Assembly: GCA_900404475.1 (NCBI GenBank)
Contig: OUQQ01000537.1
Coordinates: 2,267-16,565, forward strand
Direction of reading: 5' to 3'
DNA length: 14,299 bases
From: Spongospora subterranea
Lineage: Eukaryota > Endomyxa > Phytomyxea > Plasmodiophorida > Plasmodiophoridae
The stretch's first letter is position 1; every line of letters starts with the position of its first letter. A model generated the notes under the pieces. That model searched no databases, was not told the DNA's origin, and saw only the letters and a program-made list of their open reading frames with translations. The translations under genes were made by a program, and so were the position numbers. Below, piece after piece: positions 1 through 9,983 of this stretch.

Positions 1-590
1 GCCTATTGTCAAGGTTTCGAGAACCAAGGACATTTTGTTCCTTTCTGAAAAACCTCCGAACAATACCAAAACGTAGCCGACAGAGTTCGAAACCCAGCAA
101 AACTGGTTTTTTCACCAGAAACCTACTCCTCGAAGCAAAAAGGGGAATGTGCATTACTACATAGGGGCTATTTCGGCAAGAATGACGGTAACACTCATCA
201 AAAGCAGAAACGTTTGCTCGGCAATTTGCGATATGTCATAAAGAATACTCAGATTAATAAAGTTCCCACAAATCTTCGTCAGTGAAGGTGCCAAAAAGTA
301 TCCAATTTTGTTAGAACAAGGTGCTGGATCATTTAGACAGCCGGAAAGACGTTGGGGATCGGCATTCAAAAGGCTATTAAAACAACGAGATATGTTTTTA
401 CTGGCTCTATTGCTCAGCCGCCAGAAGATGAACTGGTTAAGCTCAACACCATACCCTCTCAGCGGTGTACCAGATTCTGATTAGGCCTAATTTGGATGCT
501 GTTCCGATTAAGCCTGGGCACACTAATCAAAGTCGATCTCGAATCGCGGTCTTGAACAGGAGTTCGTTCATAATAAATACTCTTATATAT
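1..590. other. Downstream flank of TTI1; no assignable gene
   Basis: No gene is recognised here. On the minus strand one frame is open from about 483 down to two adjacent stop codons near 154-159 (roughly 105 codons). It lacks an early ATG, and just above it lies an AG (the CCTAATCAG context near 481-489) that could be a splice acceptor. The peptide has a hydrophobic C-terminal stretch but no motif I can name. A short ATG frame also begins on the minus strand at 571, only 20 nt beyond the TTI1 stop, and ends after 14 codons. Either could be an exon of the next gene or chance. AT-rich sequence at 571-592 probably belongs to the TTI1 3' end. Confidence 0.3.
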
Positions 591-3500
591 TTACAATCGT
601 GAAAGATAATCGTCAAATCGTACCTCGGGTAACGCAGAGAGCTTCTTCAGTAATGGCGCTACATTTCGATGATATGACGCTGGTGCAAATGATGACGGCG
701 ACTGCCATTGTAAATGAAGCGGTAAACATTGAGAACTGGGCGGGCGCTGAGTTGGCATCGTTAACCGGGTTAACGTCCACCACGTTAAATCTGGATCGAT
801 TTTCATCAATTCTGTGAACAGCTGTACAGCTTCGGTTTGGATCACTGAAGGAAGTGAATCTGACAAATAAACACTGGTCTGTGTGGCGATATCAGGAAGG
901 ACAGAGGCGGAAGATGCAGGAAGGGATAGACAATGTCGAATCAGGCGTAAAGCGCGTTCTTGCATAGTGATCGATGAGGGATTCAACGCACTGCGGTTTA
1001 ACGCGGATGAGAGTACCCGCTGCTCGGAGATCATCATCGACTTGAGGCTGAATCGAAGCAGTCAGACTGGGGGGAGCCAGAAAGTGACACGAGAAGGTTG
1101 ATACCTAGGCCAGAGTTCTGTGGCAACACGATGGGCGATGAAACTAGGGCAGACTTGAACGATAACGTCAGCAACATCAAGGGCCTTACGCAGTACAGAG
1201 CGGTTGGCATTGGAAAACCCGAGCTTTAACGGATCCCATATAAGAGCAACCTAAAAAAACAGGCCATGATTGATGAGCGTAAAACAGGGTTTGATTAAAA
1301 TCGATCGATAGACCATGGAGGACTGCCGAAAAAAAAAAACAAGTTAACCGTGAACAACTGGTGTGGTAAGCAACAAAAACAAACACGAACAACAATAAAA
1401 ACTGCGATTTAGGTGTACCTTGGGCAACAACACCTTCTCATTATTGCGAATCGCCCAAAGACAAGAGCCCATTAGCTCTAGGGCAACATGTCGGCGATGG
1501 AGATCCGGAGTATCGATGAAATGCATAGTCCTTTCGACAATCAACAAAATTGTTTTGAAATGAAGTGACAGCTCTGGTTCCATATCTGGTGAAGCGCTAT
1601 CTTGAATGTTGTCGTCGGCAGCGTCCCCAGCATTGATTTCTTGTTCGCCCCAATCATGCGGGGGCACCATTTCTTCATCGTCAACATTTTTGAAGGAATC
1701 CTGCATTCGCCGATCAAATCGAAATGCTTCTTCAGCCTCACTTAGCCTCTTTGCAATGTTCTCACCGCTGTAGAACGCAGCGTCGCAGATCAGCGTCATT
1801 GGTTTCAACTCAGAAAGAACTGGATGCTCGGAGAGCGCGTTAACTGCAGCAAGAAGAACGCGAAGCAAAGAAATGACCAACGCCGGATCGTCTAGTGCGT
1901 TGTCTAAACAGGAAACAACAGTCGTAATGGTATCGATTAATAACGGAGCTAACGCGGAATCGGACGAAACGTCCAATGTCAGAAGTTTTTCCAGCATACA
2001 CGATGTTTGAAGAGACGACGCCGACGATGACAACTTGAACGCAATGACGTCGACAAGGTAATCGATATTGTCGGCGAGAAGAGCTCCCATACTGTCATGG
2101 CCTTGAGAAAGAGCTATTCGGTCAAGAGCTGCTCGAGAGGATTGCTGTGTGATGACGGATGAATCCGCCAAAGCAGCAACGCTGGGGAATAGAGCATGCA
2201 TCAAAAGAAGCTGAAAGTTGGGCCCTAGACGTGTCGCGGCAGCAGCCAGACATCGTAATAAAAATGGCCTCAAAACTGAGTTGGACCACAATGTATCGTC
2301 GAGAAACGCGAGAACTAGATCGGCGGTGAAGCTGGGCGATGATTTGATGGCGCATTCGGCAATAACAAGATGCTCTGGCTGGGAGTTGATAAGACAGAGG
2401 TTGAGGAGATCGCGACTCATTTCGTTTGATCCAGCAGCCACGAATCCGCTTATCAGACTGAGGGCCTCTTCAGCAGAAAAGGGGAAGTTAGCCATGTTAA
2501 CATGGTAAAATGGAGCGCACCTGGCATAGCAACGAGACTCAATATTGAATGTTTCCGATTCAGAGTTACTGAAAATTTACAAAGCATGACCCAACGCCGA
2601 TACGATCAAACAAATGATCAACAAAAACCAACTACCATTGCTTTCAATACATGTGTAAGCATAGCAATGGTTTTTTGTAAAAGGAGATTTGTGATGGTGT
2701 TTAGCTTTACCATGTGGAATCGCGTGATTCTAGCGCTACCGTAGTGTTATCGTCCAATGTGACCAATTTCAACATGATCTGCATAATACGCTGTTGATGC
2801 ATGAGCCAAATCTGGGCCAACTCCTCCTGACTGCATAGGCGAAAGGCGCGCGTCACTGCTCGAACATCCAAAACATGAGGACGGGCAATAGCAATGCACC
2901 CTAGACGATGCATAACAGAGTCGGCGATGTTGACCAGCGGCGAGCAAGTTCGTAAAGCATCGATTGCAGGGACAGATACGGCCGGAAGAGAATCCTCAGC
3001 ACCCGATAATAGAACGTCAAACAACACTTTATGGGATATTGCCAGAGAGGGAAGCAATAATAATGAAGACGCTAACGAAATAACCGAGATTCGAACGCGA
3101 GGCGAGGGTGGAGGACCTTCGAATAGCCGTCGACGGACGACAGTTTGGACCAGGTTGCCAGCATTGTTGGTAAACTCAAGGTTTGATGCGTTATGAGGAA
3201 TAATAGCAATCATCGCGACTGATAATGTTTCCAGCGCCGTAGCGATCACGCCGGAACCAGTTTTGAAATCCGCGGCGGCAATGCCGGCGATAGCCGATAG
3301 AAGCCCAGGAGCGATGGGGGTTAAGGCTACTGGGGATATACCTCGCGATATATCGCACACAGCATTAAGCGCTTGGATTCGCAACGTTTTCAATGCTTCC
3401 AACCGCGCAGATTCCAACAAAGCGCCGACAACATGCGCCAAAGGCTTTGAAAAAGAGCTGTCAGAAAGCTGAAGAAGCACGTCCGGCTGAAACAATAATC

Positions 3501-3915
3501 GCATTAACTGAATTGTGGTCACGCGATGAGATTCTGAGCGGAGACGACGAGATGCAGCTGAAAGGGCACCTAGACAGGTTGGCCAGAACGATAATGGGAC
3601 TGAGGATCCACATAAAGTTATTAATGATGATATGTAGACCAGAGCTGCATGATTGTCGGAATCGGAATCTGAGGCAAGTAAGGGGAGAGCGGGATATAGA
3701 GCCAAAGCAGCGAGACGATCGAGGATCGGACCGGATAGATTATCGAGCTGGGCCCGTATTTCGTGAAGATATGCGGGGGATGGGGAAGCCCTGGCCGCCA
3801 TGATCACATGCAGGAGAAGGGAGATGGCCGGGTCGTTATCATCCTGATTGTCTACATGATCAGAGGACGTCTGCCGACTGACAATAGGCGGTGCAGGTGA
3901 TCTGATTGTCGTCAT
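591..3915 (-). CDS. TTI1: TTI1 homologue: HEAT-repeat subunit of the TTT (TELO2-TTI1-TTI2) complex, 4 exons, about 985 aa
   Basis: Role (family knowledge): TTI1 is the alpha-solenoid subunit of the TTT complex, which works with HSP90 to mature PI3K-like kinases such as mTOR, ATM, ATR and SMG1. Splice model read on the minus strand: exon 1 3915-2711, exon 2 2568-1419, exon 3 1250-1105, exon 4 1047-591. Introns are 142, 168 and 57 nt, all GT-AG, and phases agree. An in-frame TAA lies two codons before the ATG. Sequence support: repeated hydrophobic helix pairs throughout; HALFPSVAALADSS and DNIDYLVDVIAFKL (exon 2) match the TTI1 core; the C-terminal block LMKIDPDLTWW (about residues 914-924), followed by a proline-rich stretch and NVAPLLKKL, matches the vertebrate TTI1 C-terminus. 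An acidic loop (DDEEMVPP..DWGEQE) interrupts the solenoid. Length is near the human 1,089 aa. The acceptor of the first intron is ambiguous: an AG 54 nt further on (after GCTATGCC) keeps the same phase and would remove 18 residues. Confidence 0.86.
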
Positions 3916-4861
3916 GATTTATTGTGACCGACCTGGAAGATGTGTCGAACATGGCTGCGCCTGTCACCGCTCACGGACTGTCACTTCTCACGACTCACGA
4001 TTCACGACACTGCTAAACCCGGATATTACTCCAGGTTGCGACAAACGCTATATCACGACGTTCTTGTCGCTCATAGGAACTATTCGAATCGCTATCTTTG
4101 TCTCAAAAATTCATGCCTTATCTGAAATCCACTTCTATATTTACGTTTGCCTCGTTTGGCTTCCGCGTCATCGAGATGGCGATTTGGAGAGCTCGTATGA
4201 TCAACATGAACAGAATTTTATAGGCTCTTATCGCAAACCTGTTACTCTGGCATGAAGTCACCTTGTCGTATGTCGCGTCTGCAGAAGCCGAACTGGGTAG
4301 ATGATCTCTGGAGGATAACCCAACTAGGGTCCAGGAGAATCTCAGAATGGATGCGAATATCTTCATTGCCGCAATGCAATGTTGACCAATTTTCCGTTGC
4401 CTTCCTCAACAAAATATATACGAAAGTTGAAGAGCAGCTGGCAGTTTCCAACTTTTATCAAAGCAAGCGCTCCAAAGTGACATGTACAATATAGAGCGGA
4501 CACTTAACCGGTGACCATCATCAGGTGTATATCGCTTGCAACCGTCTATTCTTCCAAAACTTGGTTATTGGCGTTCTTAAAACAACCAATGTATCATGTT
4601 TGTTGTTAAAGAATATATCATTATTCCTACTGACAACGTCTCCGTCTGATCCACAGTCGGCTGCAAACCATACCGTGTTTGCTGTGTGGTTCCTTGACTT
4701 AGGTTGATGTTAAAAATGGATTTGCTTGGTCTGATTTCGATCGAGGCTCAAAAGCATATCAGCAGGCTAGGAAAGGTCGGCTCCCGACAGCACAATGCCC
4801 GTATTAAAGGGTTTAACACAACTGCTGGGTACGTTCGATCTTGCCGGCGCAGGGTACGCTC
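3916..4861. other. TTI1 upstream region; no recognised gene
   Basis: This stretch holds the presumed TTI1 promoter (read leftwards) and further sequence without a gene I can name. A plus-strand frame opens at ATG 4252 and runs 80 codons to 4494. It predicts a mildly amphipathic helix with VDQFSVAFLNKIYTKVEEQL near its middle, but has no recognisable domain, and the reverse strand is also open there. Plus-strand frames at 3914-4255, 4525-4707 and 4704-4901 are similar in length to chance frames. No TATA box or repeat stands out near the TTI1 start. Confidence 0.3.
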
Positions 4862-5604
4862 TTACGCCAGCGGCGGTGTTAACGCCGTATCGATGTGTTG
4901 AATTTCACTCGAGAGAATGGGAACAACAGGTTCTTGATCCCCAATGCTACAACTCTTACCCGACATGACCGCAGAACCCACATGAACTGTACTATGATTA
5001 GACCGGATTTTCGGCATTTCAATGAAAACGATTTCCCATTGATTGCCAAGCGCCTAAAGTATCGCTGAAAATGCAGACAAACTAAGTTATAGCGTGCTGT
5101 ATCTGACACAGCTACAAATATCAGGTTTTTAGGCGGAACTGGGGATGTGATTGAAAACAGAGGCAATGTGCTTACTCTCACAACCTATGCAAAAAGGGAG
5201 ATGGTTCTTGAAGCGAGCGACAGCAGTGCAACCCTCGATTCCTCCTGGTTGACATTGCAAACGACTTCAATACCAAAGTACAATAAACGCCCGACATTGG
5301 CGCTAACTTTCTTATGTTCTTTAAATATTTGGTTTTCAAGCCATTGGTTGTCTGGGCACAATGCGGTGAAGAGTTCAGCTTTTAAATTACTGAGCATGAC
5401 GTTGAATGCTGTCAACATGTCGTCGTCGTTCAAATGGCCATAACAGTCTTGTATGATGCCAACAGCAATGTGCTCATGCGTCGATCTATGCTTGCTAGAC
5501 ACATCGTTGATCGTATCTGCCAGTGTTGAGGCAGGTGTGACATGAACGCGCTGATTTGGTTGAACTGCAGAGCAGCGGACACCTGGGCTGGGCGTTTCCT
5601 TCAA
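4862..5604 (-). CDS. Possible fragment of an unidentified minus-strand gene (two coding-like blocks)
   Basis: Not recognised. Block A is open on the minus strand from 5604 to 5185 (139 codons). It is rich in charged helix-like sequence, for example NDDDMLTAFNVMLSNLKAEL and WLENQIFKEHKKVSANVG. Block B is open from 5053 to a stop at 4862-4864. It begins directly after a TTTAG acceptor at 5054 with a TATAAC branch-like site upstream, and reads ALGNQWEIVFIEMPKIRSNH then VGSAVMSGKSC and a proline-containing tail. Several phase-0 GT donors in block A (for instance before the codons for VSANV or VALLS) would join the two blocks in frame, so they may be consecutive exons ending at 4862. The first exon is unclear: a minus-strand ATG at 5795-5793 lies about 30 nt beyond a TATATATA run (5823-5830) and gives 33 codons before a stop. 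I cannot exclude a decayed gene or chance frames. Confidence 0.3.
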
Positions 5605-7096
5605 CAGAGCCTTTCTTTATTATGTCGGTTGTCGAACACCGGTGGGATTTTGAGCGACCAGAAACCACTTTGTACGAAAGGCCTTACCAGCCACTACATA
5701 GTTTCATCGAACATCACGGTCCTGAGGGGCTCAACTAAAGGTGCGGATGAGTCATCGGGTGAATTAACTCGCTGCGCGGCGTGGCATTTCGTCATTCGAG
5801 ACTTGTCCAATAATCACAGTCCATATATATAGAAGGACATTTCCAGCGAGTTAAAGTTGTTCACTAGAACTGTAGGAAAAATTAGCAAGATGGAGGCTAA
5901 CGAGGAGCAACTTGACAGTAATAGCAGCTAGCCAGCCTTGGCTTGGAATCGCCACTCAGAATACCAGCGGGTCAGCACTGCCGAACCAAGTTCAGTACCA
6001 TGGCGACAGAGTGGTAGATCTTGCAAGGAGCTCCACGAGTGTGGCGAAATCGTTGAAGGTCTTGTCGTTGCCCGGCTCAGGTTCAAATGCATATTGAAAT
6101 GGTTTATCATGGTGATGATCCCAGGCAATGACACAGCGATTTTGCAGCTCACGCTATAAAAATTCATGGCATCGTTTTGATCGAAAATGGTCGCCAAAAA
6201 TCAGATCATTTTGCAACGGTTGGCCACCAACCGTACTGTCAGGCGCCAGGCCGCACCGATTATCGAATACACCCAGTTGTATTTAACATTATCACTGAAA
6301 GTATGCCAGCCCAATCACCAAACAAGTGGCCGAATTTTTCTATCTCTTTGCAAAGAATCCGCGATTCACAATACCAGGAAATTTCGCGAGGGCTGCTAAA
6401 GATCGGCTGTTTCGTGCCTTGATTCATCATCGTTTCGTGGCAGCAGTTCGCAATCGATGTCAGTTTTTTCAAATCCAACATCGGTCGGGTGATCAAGATC
6501 AGGCAACCGCCCGAAATGTGTTCGACCTTAACTGCATTGACAACACATGCCATGCAGAGGTATCGATACAGCAAAAAAAAGCCGAACATCGGCTGTGTGA
6601 GATTCCACTGCATTGCCAAGATGTTTGTGGATGGGGGTTGGGCCTCAAGCGTGGCAATGCGGATGGTTGGTTCACCCTGAGACATCGCTGAACAACTTGA
6701 TTTAGCTCAGTCGGTGAGACGACGGAACGTGGATATCAACTGAGATGATTTCTCGTTAATATTTATCAATTTAAAAAAATTCTCAGGAGCAAGCCAGTTC
6801 CACTTCACAGATGAGCGGATTGCGGTCTGTACACCTGGTTTTGGCTGAGCTTGAACTTTCCGCCAGAGTCTCACACGTATCGGCGATTTCGTGTATGTAC
6901 CTTGGCGGGGAATTTGAAACTTAGGAATCTATACAAGTTATACATGGCCCCTCTGCGGCGAACTGAAATCACTGGAACGTTGTACTCTTGACGCAGGTTT
7001 GATGTGTAATGAATATTTTAATATTCAGATGAGGCGAAACCCCTAAGTCTTGTCATGCATAATGATTGCAGCTGATTCCGATGACAGACTGCTCTT
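5605..7096. other. Unassigned region with short open frames on both strands
   Basis: No gene is recognised. Minus-strand coding-like pieces include 6153-5992, which starts right after a TTTTTATAG acceptor and contains CVIAWDHHHDKPFQYAFEPE, and a 141-codon frame from 6685 to 6260 that begins MSQGEPTIRIATLEAQPPST. A phase-0 GT donor near 6237 would remove an 83-nt intron and place a tryptophan-rich stretch in front of the 6153 block. An intron-like minus-strand segment lies at 5911-5870, with GT, a GCTAAT branch-like site, a pyrimidine run and CAG. The plus strand is also open for 121 codons at 6326-6691 in exactly antiphase triplets, so strand cannot be settled by eye. From 6692 to 7096 I see AT-rich sequence with no convincing feature. 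Confidence 0.3.
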
Positions 7097-7106
7097 TATA
7101 TATATA
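7097..7106 (+). promoter_or_regulatory. TATA-box-like run upstream of a short frame
   Basis: An uninterrupted TATATATATA lies 24 nt upstream of the ATG at 7131. The distance to the ATG would require a very short 5' leader or initiation slightly further downstream. AT-rich runs also occur by chance in this flank, so this is suggestive only. Confidence 0.25.
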
Positions 7107-7130
7107 ACCTTTCAATCGGTTCTAATACAC

Positions 7131-7406
7131 ATGGACGTCTTCTTGTTATCATCTGCAACTTCTCTTATTGCAGTAATTGCGATCAAGGTATATTTTGTCT
7201 AATCTTCGAGACACTATGAACAGTTTCCGTTGGAGCAGATTACAATTAAACAATGGAGCGGACCATATTGTAGTTTTGCGCAGAACTCTGGGGAGCTGGT
7301 CAAGTGGTCATTGTCTTGCATCGGATTGAACGGAGGTATACCGTCGGCCGCGCTCCAGTTCCTCCATCTCGATCCGATCAGTTCCCATCACGAACTGCAT
7401 CGCTAA
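7131..7406 (+). CDS. Possible small two-exon membrane-anchored peptide, unrecognised
   Basis: Not recognised. The ATG at 7131 opens 19 codons of mostly hydrophobic sequence (MDVFLLSSATSLIAVIAIK), like a signal anchor. It is followed by a GTATAT donor at 7188. An acceptor ending at 7238 would give a 51-nt intron, the same size as many introns in the helicase gene here, and exon 2 (7239-7406) then stays in frame for 55 codons to TAA, giving 74 aa. The sequence GLNGGIPSAALQF in exon 2 is faintly like the glycine-rich turn of short-chain dehydrogenases, and a different frame of the same DNA reads GQVVIV just before it, so a decayed dehydrogenase start is conceivable. Exon 2 overlaps the 3' end of the minus-strand gene at 7308-8105, which weakens the case. 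Confidence 0.22.
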
Positions 7407-8105
7407 ATGCGTTGCCTCATCTGAAAACACACGTCGCATCGCGTCCCTACCGGACGACGCCAACCATGCTCGGTTCTGCAGCCCAAATACCAGTAGACTA
7501 TCAAAATCGGAGAGATGATGTCCAACCCGACACCTTTCCCCATTGTCCACTTCGATCCCACAACACGTATATGGCGCCTCTGATAAACGACGTCGATGCC
7601 CACCAATCCATGCGTGCCGGTTAAGCGCCGTTGCCAATTGTAATCGATCAGAGGTCGAATCCACTCCCAGATGGAACCGGCATGCATTGGGCGCCGACTG
7701 GCTTCGAGTAAATACAGCGTCACAGGTCAATCGGACACATCGCTCCACTGACGGTAACGTGTGTAACGATTTTATGCGCCATAGGGGGAATAGGTCCTTA
7801 GATGCCAACGCTGATTCTAGCGTTGGAAGTGCGGCTTTCGGGTCACGGAGGGCGAATTCCAGAGCAGCAACCAAGATAGCGCCTTTATCATAATCAGGGA
7901 GATGATGATAAGAGAGGATCAACGTGATTATGTCTTCGGGAAGGCGAGTGATAAACGGGACTACCAGTAAATAGTCTATCGGCGATTTTGGTTCTGGCCA
8001 GTGGGCAACTAGTTCTCCTAATCGGTGAATTACGTTCGCCAAACGCCTATCACGGCTCGCATTGTCAAAGGTTGCCCTGTGATTAAACTCTTGAATCTGG
8101 TCCAT
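7308..8105 (-). CDS. Orphan 265-aa protein, single exon, possible Cys/His metal site
   Basis: Not recognised. It is a single uninterrupted frame from ATG 8105 to TGA 7308-7310, the longest unassigned frame in the window. Residues 1-120 look alpha-helical and slightly repetitive, with LLVVPFITRLPEDIITLILS at about 46-65 and a second helix pair at 74-105, reminiscent of HEAT/ARM or F-box-like helices but without a diagnostic motif. A cysteine/histidine cluster, C181 C182 ... C192 ... H196 H197 (CC-x9-C-x3-HH), could bind zinc; that is inference. The C-terminus is charged (EMEELERGRR). There is no signal peptide or membrane segment. It lies 138 bp downstream of the OSCP1 stop in the same orientation, so the two 3'/5' flanks are very short. 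A short plus-strand frame overlaps its 3' end. Coding status is likely from length; function is unknown. Confidence 0.6.
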   Translation of the reverse strand: MDQIQEFNHRATFDNASRDRRLANVIHRLGELVAHWPEPKSPIDYLLVVPFITRLPEDIITLILSYHHLPDYDKGAILVAALEFALRDPKAALPTLESALASKDLFPLWRIKSLHTLPSVERCVRLTCDAVFTRSQSAPNACRFHLGVDSTSDRLQLATALNRHAWIGGHRRRLSEAPYTCCGIEVDNGERCRVGHHLSDFDSLLVFGLQNRAWLASSGRDAMRRVFSDEATHLAMQFVMGTDRIEMEELERGRRYTSVQSDARQ

Positions 8106-8243
8106 TTATAGAATCAGAGCGGATGAATGAGACACGTGCCTCTTATCCCATTATTCACGCATTCACAAAAATTGGTAAATCTGCTTACTATGTAACGATT
8201 TTAAAAGGCCTGATAATTCAACGACTAGAAAACAAGTAGTTTA

Positions 8244-9983
8244 TTATGTCTGCTCGGGATCTGTGTCTAGCGAATCCATCATTGCCAAAAGATCCAAAGA
8301 TCCACCATCATCATCAGTTGTCGTGTTATCTGTTCAATAACCACATCATAAATAAGCAGATGCTCACACATGCCCATCGCATATACCTTCAACTTTCCAA
8401 TCTGAAACCGTTGAATTCGCTTTCGCCTGAATTACAATGCTCTGGATGCCGTTGCTGAGTGACTTCGCCTTCGACTCCTCCTCGACACTGGAAACGTATC
8501 AAACGATTGAAAACACGATGCGACAACACCACAGAAATAAGAATCAAATAGGTTTTGACGGCGAGCTTTGGAATCACTTAACGTTTGGAATAGTAAAAAT
8601 TCCCAGAATCCAGAAGAGCATTACGAGAGATCTAGATCCAACTTGAAGGTCGAGTCAGACAAACTTCGAACTTGAAGGAAATCCGCCAGCGCATCTAGAT
8701 GTGCCGATGGCTCACTGACTGAGACACCGTTTCTAGACAATTCCTTAGACGATTCCACAATCTGATCGGTATGTTTTATGGATTGCGATGGGTTAGGTTG
8801 ATCAGCCGAAGCTGGAACTGCTGCCGCGCTTGGATCGATCTCGTATCTAAAACGCTTTGTATCAATACACCCACAAGAGAAGAGCGCAATTTGTGGCAAC
8901 CAACATGTTCTTGCCAAGGGGGAGAAGTGTGGGCTGTATTGAGGTGGCGATAAGGTTTGAAGCCCCGACCCTGACGTCATTCTTCATAGCCTGATCTTGG
9001 CGCCCAGGCATGATCACCTGATCCGTTTTCTGTAGCAGATCATGTGCATAATATTTAACGGTGCCCAACTGGTCTGATGAGTCTGGCTGAGAATCACGCC
9101 TCTCACTAGATACGAGAATTGCACCCGAGGAATCCTGAATTGGTCAACAATCAGCGGTGCGAACTCGATGACAAGATCGAGTATGCCGATTAGGATATAC
9201 CTGTAGGTTCCCTTGTAGCAATAAAGATACCTTAACTCGACGATCTTGAAGTGCACCACATAACGTATATCGAAGAGAGGCCATCTCCCAGTCCCAAATG
9301 TTGTTGAACAGCTGATCACATGTTTTAGTTAAACGATCTCAACAAGTCAAGCAAGACAAAAAGGGGTTGTAGTGGGGAAACTTTTGGTCGTGGAAAAACA
9401 ACGAAACCTTAGAAACCAACTGTTGTGTTCGCTTGAGAAGAGATATGGCCAATGACGATTGTGAGCCGGATGGCAATAGATCGATCAGCGAATGCAGATG
9501 GTTTTGAGTGATGATCAAAACACCTTTGGGAGTTGTGGTCGACAGAAGCTGATATTTGAACCCCATCGTCATCAAATCGTACAGCTAAGCACCAAGCATC
9601 GTTTGGGCACAGCCAATGTAAAGAGTTAGGCTTATGATGTCATTGATGCACCTTATCCATACTGGGCTCATTGAGACGCATTATCGAGGAATGGGCTAAT
9701 CGGCGAAAAATCGTGGGAAGAACGTCGACTTTGTAAACGTCATGAGGTTTGAGCATTTCGTCGATAAATGTTGGGTTGAACATTGTGGCGATAACGTCTT
9801 CTAACACTGAAAATTTGGTCAGAGAATTCGCAAATCCCGACATTCGTGAACAAATACGGTGTCACCTCTTGCGCTTTTCTCACTGGGAATGGATTGAGCC
9901 TTTAACCGCTGATCAATGATATATACCATTTCGCCGCCCATGTTGATGACCAGAATCAGCACTGACGACGAGATGAGTTTCAT
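8244..9983 (-). CDS. OSCP1: OSCP1 (NOR1) homologue, 8 exons, about 403 aa
   Basis: Family knowledge: OSCP1 (organic solute carrier partner 1) is a soluble protein described as a partner of organic solute transporters and repeatedly linked to cilia; its biochemical activity is unsettled. Minus-strand exons: 9983-9866, 9806-9652, 9584-9408, 9311-9201, 9134-8901, 8854-8625, 8487-8387, 8329-8244. Introns are 59, 67, 96, 66, 46, 137 and 57 nt and all phases agree. Residues match the family along its length: NMGGEMVYIIDQRLKAQSIP (15-34), DVIATMFNPTFIDEMLKP, RLAHSSIMRLNEPSMDK, LMTMGFKYQLLS, a helix ending QDRRVKVSLLLQ, LGKNML, FKLDLDLS, IQSIVIQAKA, and the C-terminal signature DLLAMMD (389-395). The start at 9983 gives the usual short lead to GGEM; an in-frame ATG at 10034 would add 17 residues. 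The weakest junction is 8900-8855: its acceptor is AAAG rather than CAG or TAG. Two stop codons in a row close the frame. Human OSCP1 is slightly shorter. Confidence 0.9.

Noticed and set aside
3263..3803. Plus-strand frames opposite TTI1
   Set aside because: They are antisense to well-supported TTI1 coding sequence and have no family features of their own.
5560..5740. Possible transposase DDE-like reading (FDET) on the minus strand
   Set aside because: Only four residues match, the frame stops two codons later, and no terminal repeats or target duplications were seen.
6405..6540. Minus-strand peptide resembling the GRP...DIDVELP part of fungal transcription-factor middle domains
   Set aside because: The match is loose, a stop codon interrupts the frame just before it, and no Zn2Cys6 cluster is found upstream.
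6698..6725. tRNA-like A box (TTAGCTCAGTCGGTGAGAC)
   Set aside because: No B box (GGTTCRANTCC), no anticodon arm and no matching acceptor stem within 90 nt downstream.
6935..6965. U6-snRNA-like string (ATAC ... ACATGGCCCCT ... GCG)
   Set aside because: The conserved ACAGAGA box and the downstream stem are missing, and there is no terminal T run. The match is about 11 bases and likely chance.
8621..8980. Separate 119-aa minus-strand protein
   Set aside because: Its C-terminal two thirds are OSCP1 exon 6; a GTAATG donor overlapping the apparent stop joins it to exons 7 and 8, which carry the OSCP1 C-terminal motif.
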